Notes: a model not told the origin generated them from the letters alone. Shown: positions 44,395-56,914, numbered from the stretch's first letter. The stretch is 64,000 nucleotides of DNA from Lepus europaeus (GCF_033115175.1 NC_084834.1:10513294-10577293); one strand, 5' to 3'. A program made the numbers and translations.

Positions 44395-46935
44395 ATTTAC
44401 AAAAGAAGAGAAACTCAAAAATAACAATAGATGCAGAGAAAGCATTTGATAAAATATAACATCATTTCATGATTAAAACCATGAGCAAATTGGGTATAGA
44501 AGGAACATTCCTCAACACAATCAAGGCAATTTATGACAGACCCATGGCCAGCATCCTATTGAATGCGGAAAAGTTGGAAGCATTTCCACTAAGATCTGAA
44601 ACCAGACAAGAATGTCCACTCTCACTATTGCTATTTAATATAGTCCTGGAAGTTTTAGCCATAGCCATTAGGCAAGAAAAAGAAATCAAAGGGATACAAA
44701 TTGGAAAGGAGGATATCGAACTATCCCTATTTGCAGATGACATGATCCTATATATATAGGGGATTAAAAAAAAAAAAAAAACGCCACTAAGAAACTGTTG
44801 GAACTCATAAAAGAGTCTGGTAAAATGGTATGATATAAAATCAACACAGAAAAATCAACAGCCTTTGTATACACAATGTCATGGTTGAGAAAGAACTTTC
44901 AAGACCAGTCTCATACACAATAGCTCCAAAAAGAATCAAACACCTTGGAATAAATTTAACCAAGGATGTCAAAGATCCCTATGATGAAAATTGCAAAACT
45001 CTAAAGAAAGAAATAGAAGAGAACATTAAAAATGGAAAAATCTTCCATGTTCATGTGTCATAAGAATCAGCATCATCAAAATACCCATACTATCAAAGCA
45101 ATTTACAGATTCAATGCGATCTCAGTCAAAATTTTTCTCAGATATAGATGAAATTCTTCTCAGATATAGAAAAAAATGATGTTAAAATTCATATAGAAGC
45201 ACAGGAGATCCCAGAAGTGACAGAAGTGACAGAAGTGTCACTATGTTCCTAGGTCTGCATATATGAAATATATGCTGATCTGAGGTAACTAAAATAGTTA
45301 AAGCAATCTTATACAACAAAAGCAAAGATGGAAGCATCACAATACCTGATTTCAAGACATATTACAGGGAAGTTATAATTAAAAAAAAGCCTGCTACTCA
45401 CACGTTTCAGAAGTGTAGACCAATAGAACAGAATAGAAACTCCAGAAATCAATTCATGCATCTACAACCAATTTCTCTTTGGCAAAGAAGCTAAAAGCAA
45501 TCACTGGCCCAAGGACTGTCTCTTTAACAAATGGTGCTGGGGAAATGGATCTCTACATGCAGAAGTATGAAAGTAGACCCTTAACTTATACCTCACAAAA
45601 GTATCCACTCATAATGAATGAAAGACCTAAATCTACAACCTGATACCCTCAAATTACTAGAGAACATTGGAGAAACCCTGCTAGACAATGGCATAGGAAA
45701 AGACTTCCTGGAAAAGATCCAGAAGCAGAGGGACTCAAAGTCAAAATTGACAAATGGGATTACATAAAGCTGAGAAGCTTCTTCACTACAAAAGAAACAC
45801 TCAGCAAAGTGAAGGGGCAACCAAGAGCATGGGAGAAAATATTGGCAAACTACATAACTGATAAAGGCTTAACATCCAGTGTCAATAAAGAGCTCAAGAA
45901 ATTCAACAACAAAACTAACAACCTGATTAAGTAATAGGCAAAGGACTTGAACAGGCATTTTTCAAGAGAGGAAATTCAAATGGCCAACAGACACTTGAAA
46001 AATGCTCAGGCTCACTAGCCATCAGGGAAATGCAAATCAAAACCACAGTGAGGTTTCACTTCACTATGATTAGAATGCCTCACATACAGAAATCAATGAA
46101 TGACAAATACTGACAAGGATATGGGGAAAAAAGTTCCCTGTTCCACTGTTGGGGAAATGTAAACTGATACAGCCACTGTGGAAGACAGTATCGAGATACC
46201 TCAAAAATCTAAATATAGACCTACCATATGATCCAGCCACCCCGCTCCTGAGAATTTACCCAAACTAAAAGAAATAAGCATATTAAAGAGTTATTTGTAT
46301 CCCATGTTCACTGCAGCATAATTCACAATAACTGAGATATGGAACCAACACAGATGCACATCAACTACTGACTAGATATAGAAATTATAGTATATATACA
46401 CTATGACGTACTACTCAGCTGTTAGAAAAATGAAATCCTGTTGTTTGCAACAAGATGGATACAACTGGAAACCATTAAACTTAGTGAAATAAGCCAATCC
46501 CAAAAAGACAGAAATCATGTTTTTGCTGATCTGAGGTAACTAAAAGAGTGCCTGAAACGTAACACATCAGAGTGAAATAGACATTTCTAGATTTGATGAT
46601 CATTTACAGCTTTTGTCACTTCTATTTAGGAACAGTTTTTTTTTTTTTTTTTGGTTGGTTGTTTGGTTTTTTTTTGGTTTGGTTGGTTGGTTTTTTCTTT
46701 TTTTCTTCAGATTATTTGCTGAACTCTTTTACTAAGTGTATGTTTACTAAGCTATATGATTGTTAAGTAAACAGAAAATAGATCTTTGTGAAAATTAAGA
46801 ATGGGAATATGACAGGGAGGATGAGGAAGGGCCAGAGCATGGGTTGGAGGGGACAGAAGTGTCACTATGTTCCTAGGTCTGCATATATGAAATTCACGAA
46901 GCTTGTATGACTTAAGTAAATTTTAAAAAAGAAGT
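44395..46935 (+). mobile_element. LINE-1 E: ORF2 from RT domain to 3' end
   Basis: Broken ORF2 starting at AEKAFDK, through the reverse-transcriptase catalytic [10 protein letters not shown] (44727-44757), thumb region and C-terminus, then a 3' UTR with a G/T-rich tract (46629-46692) and an A-rich end near 46930. Stops and shifts throughout. ORF2 holds foreign 3'-UTR pieces at 45213-45294 and a small tandem repeat at 45134-45176 (TTCTCAGATATAGA twice). Confidence 0.92.
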
Positions 46936-46949
46936 ACACATAAAACAAG

Positions 46950-48935
46950 TGTCACCACCAAATTCATTGACAGAGCAAGTAGAATCATTATCTAATCAAT
47001 AAAATGAAAGGTCTTAGTTCTTATCTAACAGTCCCAATCTTGAATGTAAATGGGTTAAATTCACCAACCAAAAGACTTCATTTGGCTGAAGACTTCATTT
47101 GGACAGAAAAAGCCAGGACCCCACTATATGCTGCCTACTAGAAGTTCACAAAAATGCACACAGACTGAACGTGAAGAGTTGGAAAAAGATATACCAGGCA
47201 AAGAGAAACCAGAAGCAAGCTGGTATAGCCATCCTGATATCAGATAAAACAGAGTTTAAATCAAAAATCATAAAAAGAAATAAAGGACATTATATTTTGA
47301 TAAAAGGTCCAATTCATCAAGAAAACATGGCAAATATATATATCTATATATACATATATAGATATATACAACAAATACTATTAGACCTAAAGAGAGAGAT
47401 AGACTCCAATAAAATAATAGTGTATCAGTTCAACATCCCATTCTCATCAAGTGACAGGTCTTCCAGACAAGTAGCCAATAAAAACATATCAGAGTTAAAA
47501 CATACTATTGAGCAAATGGACCCAACAGACAATTACAGGGCACTTCACCCAACAGCTACAGAATACACATTCTTCTCCTGAGCACATGGAACATTTTCTA
47601 GGATAGACCACAAATTAGGCCACAAATCAAGTCTCAGCAAATTTAAAAAGACTGAAATCATACCATGTATATTCTCAAACCATAAAGGAATAAAACTGGA
47701 AATTAGCAATAAGAAGAACAATAAAACACTCATAAACACTTGGAAATTAAACAATATTCTACTGTGTGATCAATGGGTCACTGAAGAAATTAAAAAGGAA
47801 ATAAAAACTTTCTTGAAATAAATGAATGAAAGTAAAACATATAAAAACTTGTGTGATACAGAAAAAGCAATATTAAGAAGGATGTTTATAGCATTAGGTG
47901 CTTACATTTGAAAAAAAGAGATATGCCTCAAAGTAAATACCCAATGATGCATCTTGAAAACCTAGAAAAACAAGAACAAATCAAACCCAGAATCAGGAAG
48001 AGGTGAGAAATAGTAAGTCTCAGAGCAGAAATAAATGAAATTGAAGCTAATAGAAAGAATACAAAAGATCAACAAACGTTGTGTTCTTTTGATAAAATAA
48101 ATAAACTGCTGGCCTCACAAAGAAAAAAAGAGAGAGAACTCAAATAAATTAACTTAGAGATGAAAAATGTGACGTTACAACCTAAACCACTGAAATACAA
48201 AGGATCATAAGAAAATTACTATGAAGAACTATATGCTAATAAACCAGAAAACCTCAAAGAAATGGATAAATTCCTGGATTCATATAACCTGCCAAGATTA
48301 AATCAAGAAATATAGACAATCTAACCAGACCCATAATGAGCAATGAGATTGAAGCAGTAAGCAAAAGTCTTCCGTTAAAGAAAATCCAGGACCTGATGGC
48401 TTCACTACTGAGTCCTAAAAAACATGCAAAGAGAAGTAACTCCAATACTCTCCAAGCTATTCCAAAATATTGAACCAATGGAACTCTGCTAACCTCTTTT
48501 TACAAATCCAGCATCACTTTGATACCAAAACCAAACACATATGGCATGAACAGAAAACACATATCTATATCCTTAATGAACATAGGTGCAGAGAGTTTCA
48601 ACAAAATACTAGCAAATGGAATCCAAAACCACATCAAAAAGATCACACAGCACTATCAAGTGGTATTTACCCCAGAAATACAAGGGGTGGTTCAATATTC
48701 ACAAATCAATAAACATCATATATCACATCAATGGAATGAAGAACAAAAACCACATGGTCATGGTCATCTCAATACATGCACAGAAAGCATTTGATAAGAT
48801 TCAACACTCCTTGACGAGAAAAGCCCTCCACAAATTAGGTAAAGAAGGAACATGCCTCAAAGTTGTAAAGGCTATATATCACTAACAAACAGCCAATATC
48901 ACACTGAATGTGGAAAACTAAAAGCATTTCCCTCA
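46950..48935 (+). mobile_element. LINE-1 F: ORF2 start to RT domain, 3'-truncated
   Basis: Sense ORF2 from the endonuclease start (ILNVNGLNSPTKR near 47035) through the linker to the RT region ([10 protein letters not shown] near 48780; [12 protein letters not shown] near 48850). It stops about where element E begins in ORF2 coordinates, with roughly 150 bp overlap. A TATATACA run lies at 47333-47368. Dead by many stops and shifts. Confidence 0.9.
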
Positions 48936-49142
48936 GATATGGAGCAAGTAAAATTAACTCTTCCCCCAGGACAGAAAAGTAGGGTTTCTGCTGTGTCCTG
49001 ATTTACTTTCCATATTGAAACTCAAAAAATTGAGAAAGTAATCTGGTTAGATAGAGTGGAGGGTAGATTTTTGAAACTTTGCTTTAAACCTGTAATTGAG
49101 CATTCAAATCATACAGGATTCTACGACACCACGTATCTAGTA
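48936..49142. other. Unassigned spacer
   Basis: Not L1 and not otherwise recognised. Confidence 0.4.
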
Positions 49143-49270
49143 GGAGGGGTCTTCAAAAAGATCATTGGAAATGCATATTATGAAAAAAACTATGCATGGA
49201 TTTTTCAAGTTTTTGCACCAAAATAAATTTATTTTTTAACTCCATTTCCAAAAAAATTTGAAGCCTCCTA
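49143..49270. mobile_element. Mariner-type MITE (best-preserved copy)
   Basis: 128 bp: GAGGGGTCTTCAAAAAGATC at the left, ..AATTTGAAGCCTCCTA at the right; inside are AATGCATATTATGAAAAAAA, TATGCATGGATTTTTCAAG and TTGCACCAAAATAAATTTAT. Ends match the mariner at 39195-40062. Confidence 0.85.
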
Positions 49271-51479
49271 TTATCATCCATTTGACATTGTTATTTAAAA
49301 AAATAAAGAAAATCAGAATTTCTAATTTATTGACACATGAACCTTATTAGAAAATTCAGGGCTGTCAAAGAATATAATTTCTCTAATATTGGATTATTCT
49401 GGTTTAGAAATGCTCATCAAAACAGCAAAAGAATGATCCCAAAAACAACTAGTATGTACTGCCAACAACAACACCCATATCTTGAAAACTTCACAACAAA
49501 ATCTTTCATTGATATTTTTACTAATTTTGGAAGAGTTAATGCATGTCTGAGATTAATTGTCTCTGCTATTACTATGGACCATAAACTTACTCAACAAATT
49601 ATAAATGTCAAAAACAAATCTTAGGGATGAATCATTATTGTTTGATTATTGAAAATGAATTTCTAGGTTGATTATCTCTGGTAATTTTAAAAGCATGAGA
49701 AGAAAAGAAAGTTTTGGTTATGAAACAATCTGACAGACAGGCAAGGTCTAGCTTCTCACCCACAAACATTTAGCCCATCCACGACTTCCCTCCCACAGCA
49801 GCTTCCGGGGTGTAGTTTTAAATCAGCAGATAAAGAGCTGCATGAAAGACAATGAGGAGGCCACTGGTTTCAGGGGCAGACCTCATGGGAAATAAACACA
49901 GCCAAGAAGAGAATCCCACATGGGCCAACAGGAATTTTAGGCTGGCTGGGGCATCTACTGAGTCATTTCTTTCAATTCAATTAAAGCTCTTAAAAATAAA
50001 TTCTGCATTTATGTTTAATAAAGCACATGTAAAAATTATATATTTAATCCTTTGAGAACTCTTGGCAGTAGAAAATATAAAACTCTCTTTTCTGGATAAG
50101 AAGGAGATGAAATTTTGTATTACCTATATTGCAAAACTATGAACAACTATCAGCAAGACACTGGTGGAAAGCATTTTTGAAATGTTTATTATCATCTGAG
50201 TGATTCAATATATACTTTTCAAGGTAATGATTCTTACCATGTAAATTACTAAAGGTTTCCATTGTAAATTCACATAAATTATCTTCTTTGAAACTTTCCA
50301 GATTTACGAATTAAAGGTAAATAAATTGTTATAGGATCTCAGATATTCTGAAGTATCTCATAAGCACAAAGATTTCTTAATCCTGGGCAATTAAGTTATC
50401 AGATGATATTTCCAGAGACTGGTTTCACATAACCAAAGGGAAGAAACTTACTCTAATCTTCTACCTTTATGCAATACACTAAAAAATGAACTAAAAAGTT
50501 TAGATCAAATATTCACTTAATGTAATAAACTGAGTGGTAAACCAAAAATAAAATCTTCTCCCCATGTAAGTAGCTACGACACTGTAGGTTGCTTTCTGTG
50601 AAAAAAGAACCCTTCTGCACCTCATGAGGAATATAGAAATTAGCAGGACCTTGTAAGCTGCCCAGTATGTACAAGCAGAGGTATCAGAAACTCAAGCTTA
50701 CATTACAGAAGACAAAAACACTCTGGTTAGCAGTATTAACTCTAGAAATAAACTGGCTTCCAATTAACGTTCCTTGAATTTAATTAAAAGATTTTTAGAA
50801 TGGGAAGCAATATGTGCAACACTTACTGGCTAATACTTAGACGCCCAGTAAATATATATAATTTGATATAAAATTTGAGTCATTTTCTCACCTGAAAAAT
50901 CATATGTCTGCCACTTTTAGCCAATAGATTTCTTTTTTCTGATATCTTGCACAGAACCAAAGAGTTCAATTTCCTCTTATTTGCTTCTCACTTATCTTTC
51001 TTTTACACTCTTGATCCTTGAGAGATGAGGAAAGATAATGAAAGTGAGATGAGTGACCTAGTGTTTTAGCATAGTGTGCAGAATGGCAACAGAAATGAAA
51101 TGAGTTTAACCTTCAAATGATGAAAATGGTCCTGGAATGTAGAGAGAACTCTTTGTCTTGGACCCTATCATCAAATCCTGGAAATGTTAGAAGTCTAGTT
51201 TGTGGGGTCAGAGGGAAGCTCAGAAGATCTGAGTGAATAAATTGTTACTTATGAACAACATAAAGAGAGTTATTTGAGGTTGAGATTTTTCCATTCTGTC
51301 TGCAAACTATATTTTAGAAGTATAGAGGCAGATTCTATCTTATGTTAGCAAGTCTTTTTCTTTCTATTAACTCCATTATTTGATTGACATTTTGCTTGTT
51401 CACCAAAATAAGTACAGAAATTGTCAGCCAGAGTGTTACAAATAGAGATTCCATGGAAGGCATGCGAACATTATTATTA

Positions 51480-51510
<31 letters not shown>

Positions 51511-51664
51511 GGTATTTAGTCTGGCTCCTATGGATAATCAATAAAGGTGTTTTATCTCATCAGAACAGGAATCATTTACCAGCATGAAAGATCAAAGATA
51601 TCCATTGTGTTCTGGCAAGTGGCAGAGGAGCATCGAACACCTCATCCACACTCTGGGAACTAGT
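49271..51664. other. Long unassigned stretch without young repeats
   Basis: About 2.4 kb without a recognised SINE, L1 or DNA element except an ATT microsatellite near its right end. No exon identified. Confidence 0.4.
51471..51510. repeat. (ATT)n microsatellite
   Basis: About 13 TTA/ATT units with one interruption. Confidence 0.97.
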
Positions 51665-52505
51665 CATTTTTGGTTTCCACTTGCATAGTGTACCTTTTTC
51701 CAGCCCCTCAATTTCAGTTTGTGTGTATCTTTACCTGTTAAGTAACTTTCTTGTATACAGTTTAGTCTTGCATACAACTGGCTCCACTATTTTATCCATT
51801 AGGTCAACCGATAGCTTTTGACTGGGGAATTTAATCCATTCACATTCAAGAGTGATAATAATAGATATGAAATAACTCTTGTCATTTTACTGGTAGCATA
51901 CTGGTTATTTTATGTATTACATATTTCTTTTTGCCTCTTATCATCTTTGTGTTTCCATAGCTTTCCATCACGGTAAGCTTTGATCCTCCTTCTCTTTTGT
52001 GTGTCTGCTGTGTTAGTGAATTTTGTACTGTCATTTGGTTTCATGATGATTTTTTTCTAATGTAGGACTCCTTTCAGGATTTTGTCTAGGGCTGCTCTGG
52101 TGGTGATGAATTCTCTTGGTTTACTTGTCTGGGAAATAATTTATTTCCCCTTCATCGCTAAAGGATAGCTTCCCCAGATACGGTGTACTAGTTTGGAAGT
52201 TGGTTTTTCAAGACCTTGAATATATCATCTCACTCTCTTCTGGCCTGCAGGGTTTCTGCTGAGAAGTCAGCTATGAGTCTAATGGGTTTTCCTTTATGTG
52301 TAGCTTGGTGTTTTACTCTATCATTAAGATTCTTTTCTTGTCCTTAATTTTAGATCACTTGATTGTAATATCCCCTGGAGAAGGTTTCTGTTTGAGTCCG
52401 GTTGAGATCCTTAGAGTTCTTGTATCTGGATGCCCACATCTCTTTCAAAACTTGGGAAATTTTTAACTATAGGTCTTTTTGATACATTTTCAATGCCTTT
52501 TTTCT
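51665..52505 (-). mobile_element. Old L1 G: 5'-side segment, inverted
   Basis: Antisense L1 text including TCTTCTGGCCTGCAGGGTTT, which reads SAETLQARRE on the minus strand, a motif of the L1 ORF1 C-terminal domain. The remainder has the T/C-rich look of antisense 5' L1. It is followed at about 52520 by sense ORF2. Confidence 0.65.
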
Positions 52506-52519
52506 TCTATTTATCATCA

Positions 52520-53495
52520 GACTCAGAGGCTTCTGCACCACAAAGGAAACAATGTAATTAAAAGATGTCGACAGAAAAGGAGAAAGTATTTGCAAGCTAC
52601 ATATCTGACAAGAATAGTATCCAGAACATATCATGAACTCAAAAAACTCAGTAGCAAGATAACAATTAATCCACTTAAGAAATGGGTAAAAGACTTGAGT
52701 AGACAACTCTCAAAAGAAGAAATTCAAATGACCAAAAAGTATATGAAAAAAATGCTCAGTACCTACCATCAGGGAAATGCAAATCAAAACCACAAAGGGA
52801 CATCACTATGCCCATGTTAGGATGACTGGTATTTTAAAAAAGAGAGAGAGGAAGCAAGACATTCTGGAAGCATGTAGAGAGATGGGAACATTTATGCACT
52901 GTCAGTGGGAATGTAAGTTAGTAAAGCCACAATGAAAAACACCATGGAGATTTCTTAAAAACTAGAAATGGAATTTCCATAGGATCCAGCAATCCCACTA
53001 CTGATATTTATCCAAAAATATGAAATCATTGTATCAAAGAAATATCTATTCTACCACATTTATTGCAGCACTAATCACAATAACCAGAAAAACCATAATC
53101 ACATGAATGGATAAAGAAGCTGTGGCATATATACACAATAGAATACTATCCTATCATTTGCAGCAAAATGGTTGGAACTCATAGACATTATGTTAAGTGA
53201 AATAAGCCAGACACAGAGAGACAAACATTCCAAATTCTCCCTCTTATTTGGAAACTTAAAAAAAAATCTCAATCTGAACATGGAATAGTAATTTCTAGGA
53301 GTTAGTTGTGAGGCGTGATGGGAATAAAGGGAGATGGATTTAAAAATAGGGAGAGATGGGAGTGGTCATACTAATATGAGATGTTAATGGGAAAGTTGGA
53401 TGTGGTAAATAAGAACTCTTTGTACTACCTCACAATTTTTGTTTTCTAAACTTAAACTCCTCAGAAATAAAAAGTTATTAAAAATAAAAATATTT
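52520..53495 (+). mobile_element. Old L1 G: ORF2 C-terminal region and 3' end
   Basis: Sense ORF2 C-terminus (AGGCTTCTGCACCACAAAGG.., GGGAAATGCAAATCAAAACC, ..AATACTATCC..), then a 3' UTR ending ..GTTATTAAAAATAAAA. Diverged more than elements E and H. Confidence 0.88.
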
Positions 53496-53639
53496 GAACA
53501 AATAAACTCTTTAAAACATAGGAATGGTTTCTCTTCTTTCTTAAATAAAGACCACAATCTATAATATATCTAATAGATCCGATGTGATCTCAGCCTACCT
53601 CTGTGGCTCTTCCTGTACATATTTCCACTAGTTCCATGA

Positions 53640-54043
53640 TTTCTGACATTCAGGACATTATTTTACAAAATCTCTAATGTGTCTTCCTGCTCCAGAGTAC
53701 TGGGAATTTTATTCCCTGTAAACTGAAAACACTCTGGCTTCTAAACCTTTCACCTACTTAGAGCTTCAGATGTCAACTCAAATTATTATTGTTCTACAGG
53801 AAAACTTCCTAATACCCAAGATAGAACCAGTCTCCTGATATACACGTCCTATACATTTTTATTTCATTTTTTAACTACTAAATGATTCTCCTACAATTCT
53901 GTAATTAATGTGTACTCTCACTGCAATGCTAGAACCCACTCAACATGCTCCCTGTAGTCTTCTACACAGTACTGATTTCTTTACACTACAGAAAGCCTGA
54001 CTCCTAATAAGTTTTCAATAATAATTTGTTGAATTCATTAATA
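53640..54043 (+). mobile_element. L2 3' end relic
   Basis: AGAGCTTCAGATGTCAACTC.., a region in the place of the L2 cys-rich end, and ..AATAATAATTTGTTGAATTC follow the L2 3' consensus order with heavy divergence. Confidence 0.6.
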
Positions 54044-54243
54044 TAATTCTGTATTTTAAATTCAGTATCTCTGTGTGTTCAGATCACATGAGCTTGAGAA
54101 AGAAAGTTGATTCTGTGGGAACCCAACACAGTACAGTCAAAAGAATGAAAACAGCAAGTAACTACCCATTTTAAAAAGTTCTAAAGAGCAGAGCAAGATG
54201 GCAAGACTTGGTTAGAAACCAATTATGAAAATCATAGGTTCTT

Positions 54244-54569
54244 GGCTGGCGCTGTGGCTCAATAGGCTAATCCTCCGCCTGTGGTGCTGGCACACCGGGT
54301 TCTAGTCCTGGTCGGGGCACCAGATTCTGTCCCGATTGCCCCTCTTCCAGGCCAGCTCTCTGCTGTGGCCAGGGAGTGCAGTGGAGGATGGCCCAAGTGC
54401 TTGGGCCCTGCACCCGCATGGGAGACCAGGAGAAGCACCTGGCTCCTGCTTTCGGATCAGCGCGGTGCACTGGCCGCAGTGCGCTGGCCGCAGGGGCCAT
54501 TAGAGGGTGAACCAACGGTAAAGGAAGACCTTTCTGTCTCTCTCTCTCTCACTGTCCACTCTGCCTGTC

Positions 54570-54658
<89 letters not shown>
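54244..54658 (+). mobile_element. Young lagomorph C-repeat SINE with GAAA tail
   Basis: Full-length plus copy. Duplication GAAAATCATAGGTTCTT (54227-54243) and GAAAATCATAGGTCCTT (54659-54675). Its tail is a long tetranucleotide array. Confidence 0.98.
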
Positions 54659-54660
<2 letters not shown>

Positions 54661-54661
54661 A
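54571..54661. repeat. (GAAA)n microsatellite
   Basis: About 22 uninterrupted GAAA units forming the tail of the SINE at 54244-54658; likely length-variable. Confidence 0.98.
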
Positions 54662-54789
54662 AATCATAGGTCCTTAAGAACTATAAAGCAGAAATAGACT
54701 TTCCTCTTTCTTCACGTGTCTTTCTGAAGCATAATTGCTGATAATGCACTGAAGACTGCAGTATCAACACAGGAGTGGAAATAGCACGT

Positions 54790-54865
54790 AAGGCTGTTAC
54801 AAAGATTAAATCAGTAACATTTCAGAATTCCTGGCAGTTAGTTCACAGTAAGTATTAGCCACTTC
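54790..54865 (+). mobile_element. MIR fragment
   Basis: GTTACAAAGATTAAATCAG.. ..CACAGTAAGTATTAG matches the MIR 3' part. Confidence 0.5.
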
Positions 54866-55044
54866 ACAAGAGGTCAGATGGCCGTAGGTGGTCTCACTAA
54901 CTTAGCCTCATTGTAGCCTCAGAAAAATTGACATTTACAAAAGACAAAGGGGAGTGGGGGAGAAGATGATGATGATATATAAAAACCATTATATAGCATG
55001 AAAATTAAGAGGGAGAGAGGTTTTCACTTAGCTGTAAAATCATG

Positions 55045-55145
55045 TAGCTGTTCTTATTTTTCATGTGAAGAAACTAAGGATGAGTCAAGAAATACTGTTT
55101 TACCCCAGTTCAGGAAAATAATGAGTAGATGAACTGAGATTTAGT
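55045..55145 (+). mobile_element. MIR fragment
   Basis: TTTTTCATGTGAAGAAACTA.. ..GAACTGAGATTTAGTTC matches the MIR core (dinucleotide-level similarity only). Confidence 0.5.
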
Positions 55146-55669
55146 TCTATCATAGTTGACTGCACATTTTCCAATTATTTCATTATATCCTATTTTCTTT
55201 ATAATTTTCCAGCTTCCAAATGATGTTGATTCCTTAAAATCTAATGATCACATATTCCAATAAATGTTTTTCAAAGATTTCCTCTTTTGTTCACTGCTTT
55301 CCTACATAAGCTATGGAATACAAATCTGCTCCTGAAGTCAGGTTTTGCTTCCAGAAAAGTGAGACTTCTCCATCAGCATTGCCCAGGTTTCAGTGAGCCC
55401 TGCTTTCTATGGCCATCTGTTTGGCCCTATGTAAAGTAATCGGTATTCAGCTAATTTACAGATTTGAAAATCGTTTCCTGACTGTGTGATTTGTCCCCTC
55501 ATTTACGGATCTAGAAGTTGTGTTACTGATGCTGAGCCCAAGACTGAACCATCTCCAGCAGCAATCAGTTTCAGTATCCTTGGAGAAATAACCGTGAGGA
55601 TTGCCATGTCTGTTGTCATTTAAGATATTGTCATATTTGTTCTGAAATTAAAAACAGAAGCCTCGGTTC

Positions 55670-55745
55670 CACATCCCAGACCCGTCTCTGTGTGTGTGAC
55701 CCTGGGCACTTAGTCCTTGGCACGCAGTAAGCTCTCAGTAACATG
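55670..55745 (+). mobile_element. MIR fragment
   Basis: GTGTGTGACCCTGGGCAC.. ..GGCACGCAGTAAGCTCTCAG joins MIR core and 3' motifs with an internal deletion. Confidence 0.5.
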
Positions 55746-56176
55746 ATCTTTACTTTTCTTAAACTTCAATGTTCTGACATTGTGGCCTCTTGAAAAGGAG
55801 TAGAATCTGATGTTGACATAAAGCTACAAGGACCACACAGGCTGCCCCCGAAATGTAAAAACAACTGCAGAATTGTAACTTACTTTGCTACATGTGGCCT
55901 CCTTATTTCCCTGTCCTTTATGCGTATCCCTCAATCAAAACAACCTCACTGTTCAGTGTGCACGTGTTGATATGCTTCTTAATTGCTGTGTGTGAGGGCC
56001 ATCATCCTAAGATATAACCTAATTCAGATTTATGAAAAAAATAGAAATATTGGGTTGATGTCTAAAAATAATGTTTATCTTTTAGGTGATTATCTCCCAT
56101 TATGAGTTAACTATGCTGGCTAAATTAATTTTTCACTGAGACTATGAAATTCTACCCTGGAAACCTGAACATAGCA
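55746..56176. other. Unassigned spacer
   Basis: No recognised feature. Confidence 0.45.
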
Positions 56177-56196
56177 TAAAAATTAAATCTCTATAT

Positions 56197-56230
56197 ATCA
56201 TTTCTCGGCCTTTTGGATAAGATCAACTGT
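56197..56230 (+). pseudogene. U2 snRNA 5'-fragment retropseudogene
   Basis: Thirty-four bases match the first 34 nt of U2 small nuclear RNA with four differences (by eye), including TTCTCGGCCTTTTGG and TAAGATCAA around the branch-point-pairing region. The copy stops abruptly and is flanked by AAAAATTAAATCT at 56178-56190 and 56231-56243, a target-site duplication. This is the layout of L1-mobilised, 3'-truncated U snRNA pseudogenes. No promoter elements adjoin it; it is not a functional snRNA gene. Confidence 0.88.
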
Positions 56231-56243
56231 AAAAATTAAATCT

Positions 56244-56914
56244 ATAATAATAAAAAGTTTAAAATGTTTAAAAAACTCATTATTAATCATTAATCATCTG
56301 CCTTACCTGGCTAGGGCTGACCTTAATGAAATAAATTGGCACAAGATCGAGTCATATGTTCTTCAATAATTTTTTGTAATTACTTAACTATAATTAATGC
56401 ATTAATTAAAATGTGACTTATATCAATTTAAGATAAATTGAAAGATAATGTTAATTAATGGATTACTCATTATGCTTTCAGGAGTCATGGCAGTGTGGGT
56501 GTACAATATTCTTTAGAGACTGACATTTGTAAATCTGAATTAATTACCACACTTTCATATCTCCATTCTATGAGAGTACAGAATTAATATTTTTTCTTCT
56601 CCTGGAATATATGTGCACATAAATGCATGATTATAAATTTTTATTGCATTTGTGTCTTTTTAGATAATCTTTCAGGAGGGCCAATGTCATTCATCTTCAG
56701 TAACTTGCCGTTGGTTCTTTCTTACAATGCCACTGAGAATGAACTTCGCATCCCACATTTTTGACAGAGTTTCATCATTGTTCATTTGCAGGTTATGACT
56801 GCTTTTTAAATTTGCTGTTCCTAAGTCATTTTATTATGACTGCAAATAATCTGAACTCTTCTTGAAATTGTGTTACCTGTCCAGGAATTAAAAGTTTTTC
56901 TAAATATGTATTTT
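56244..56914. other. Unassigned spacer
   Basis: Very A/T-rich on the left; no recognised feature. Confidence 0.45.

Noticed and set aside
47099..47581. 160-residue frame, possibly a nuclease gene
   Set aside because: It is the decayed endonuclease part of L1 element F.
54281..54697. 138-residue frame with Lys-Glu-Arg repeats
   Set aside because: Translation of a SINE and its GAAA tail.
56197..56230. Functional U2 snRNA gene
   Set aside because: Only 34 nt with four mismatches, no Sm site, no 3' box or proximal element, and flanking target duplications show retroposition.
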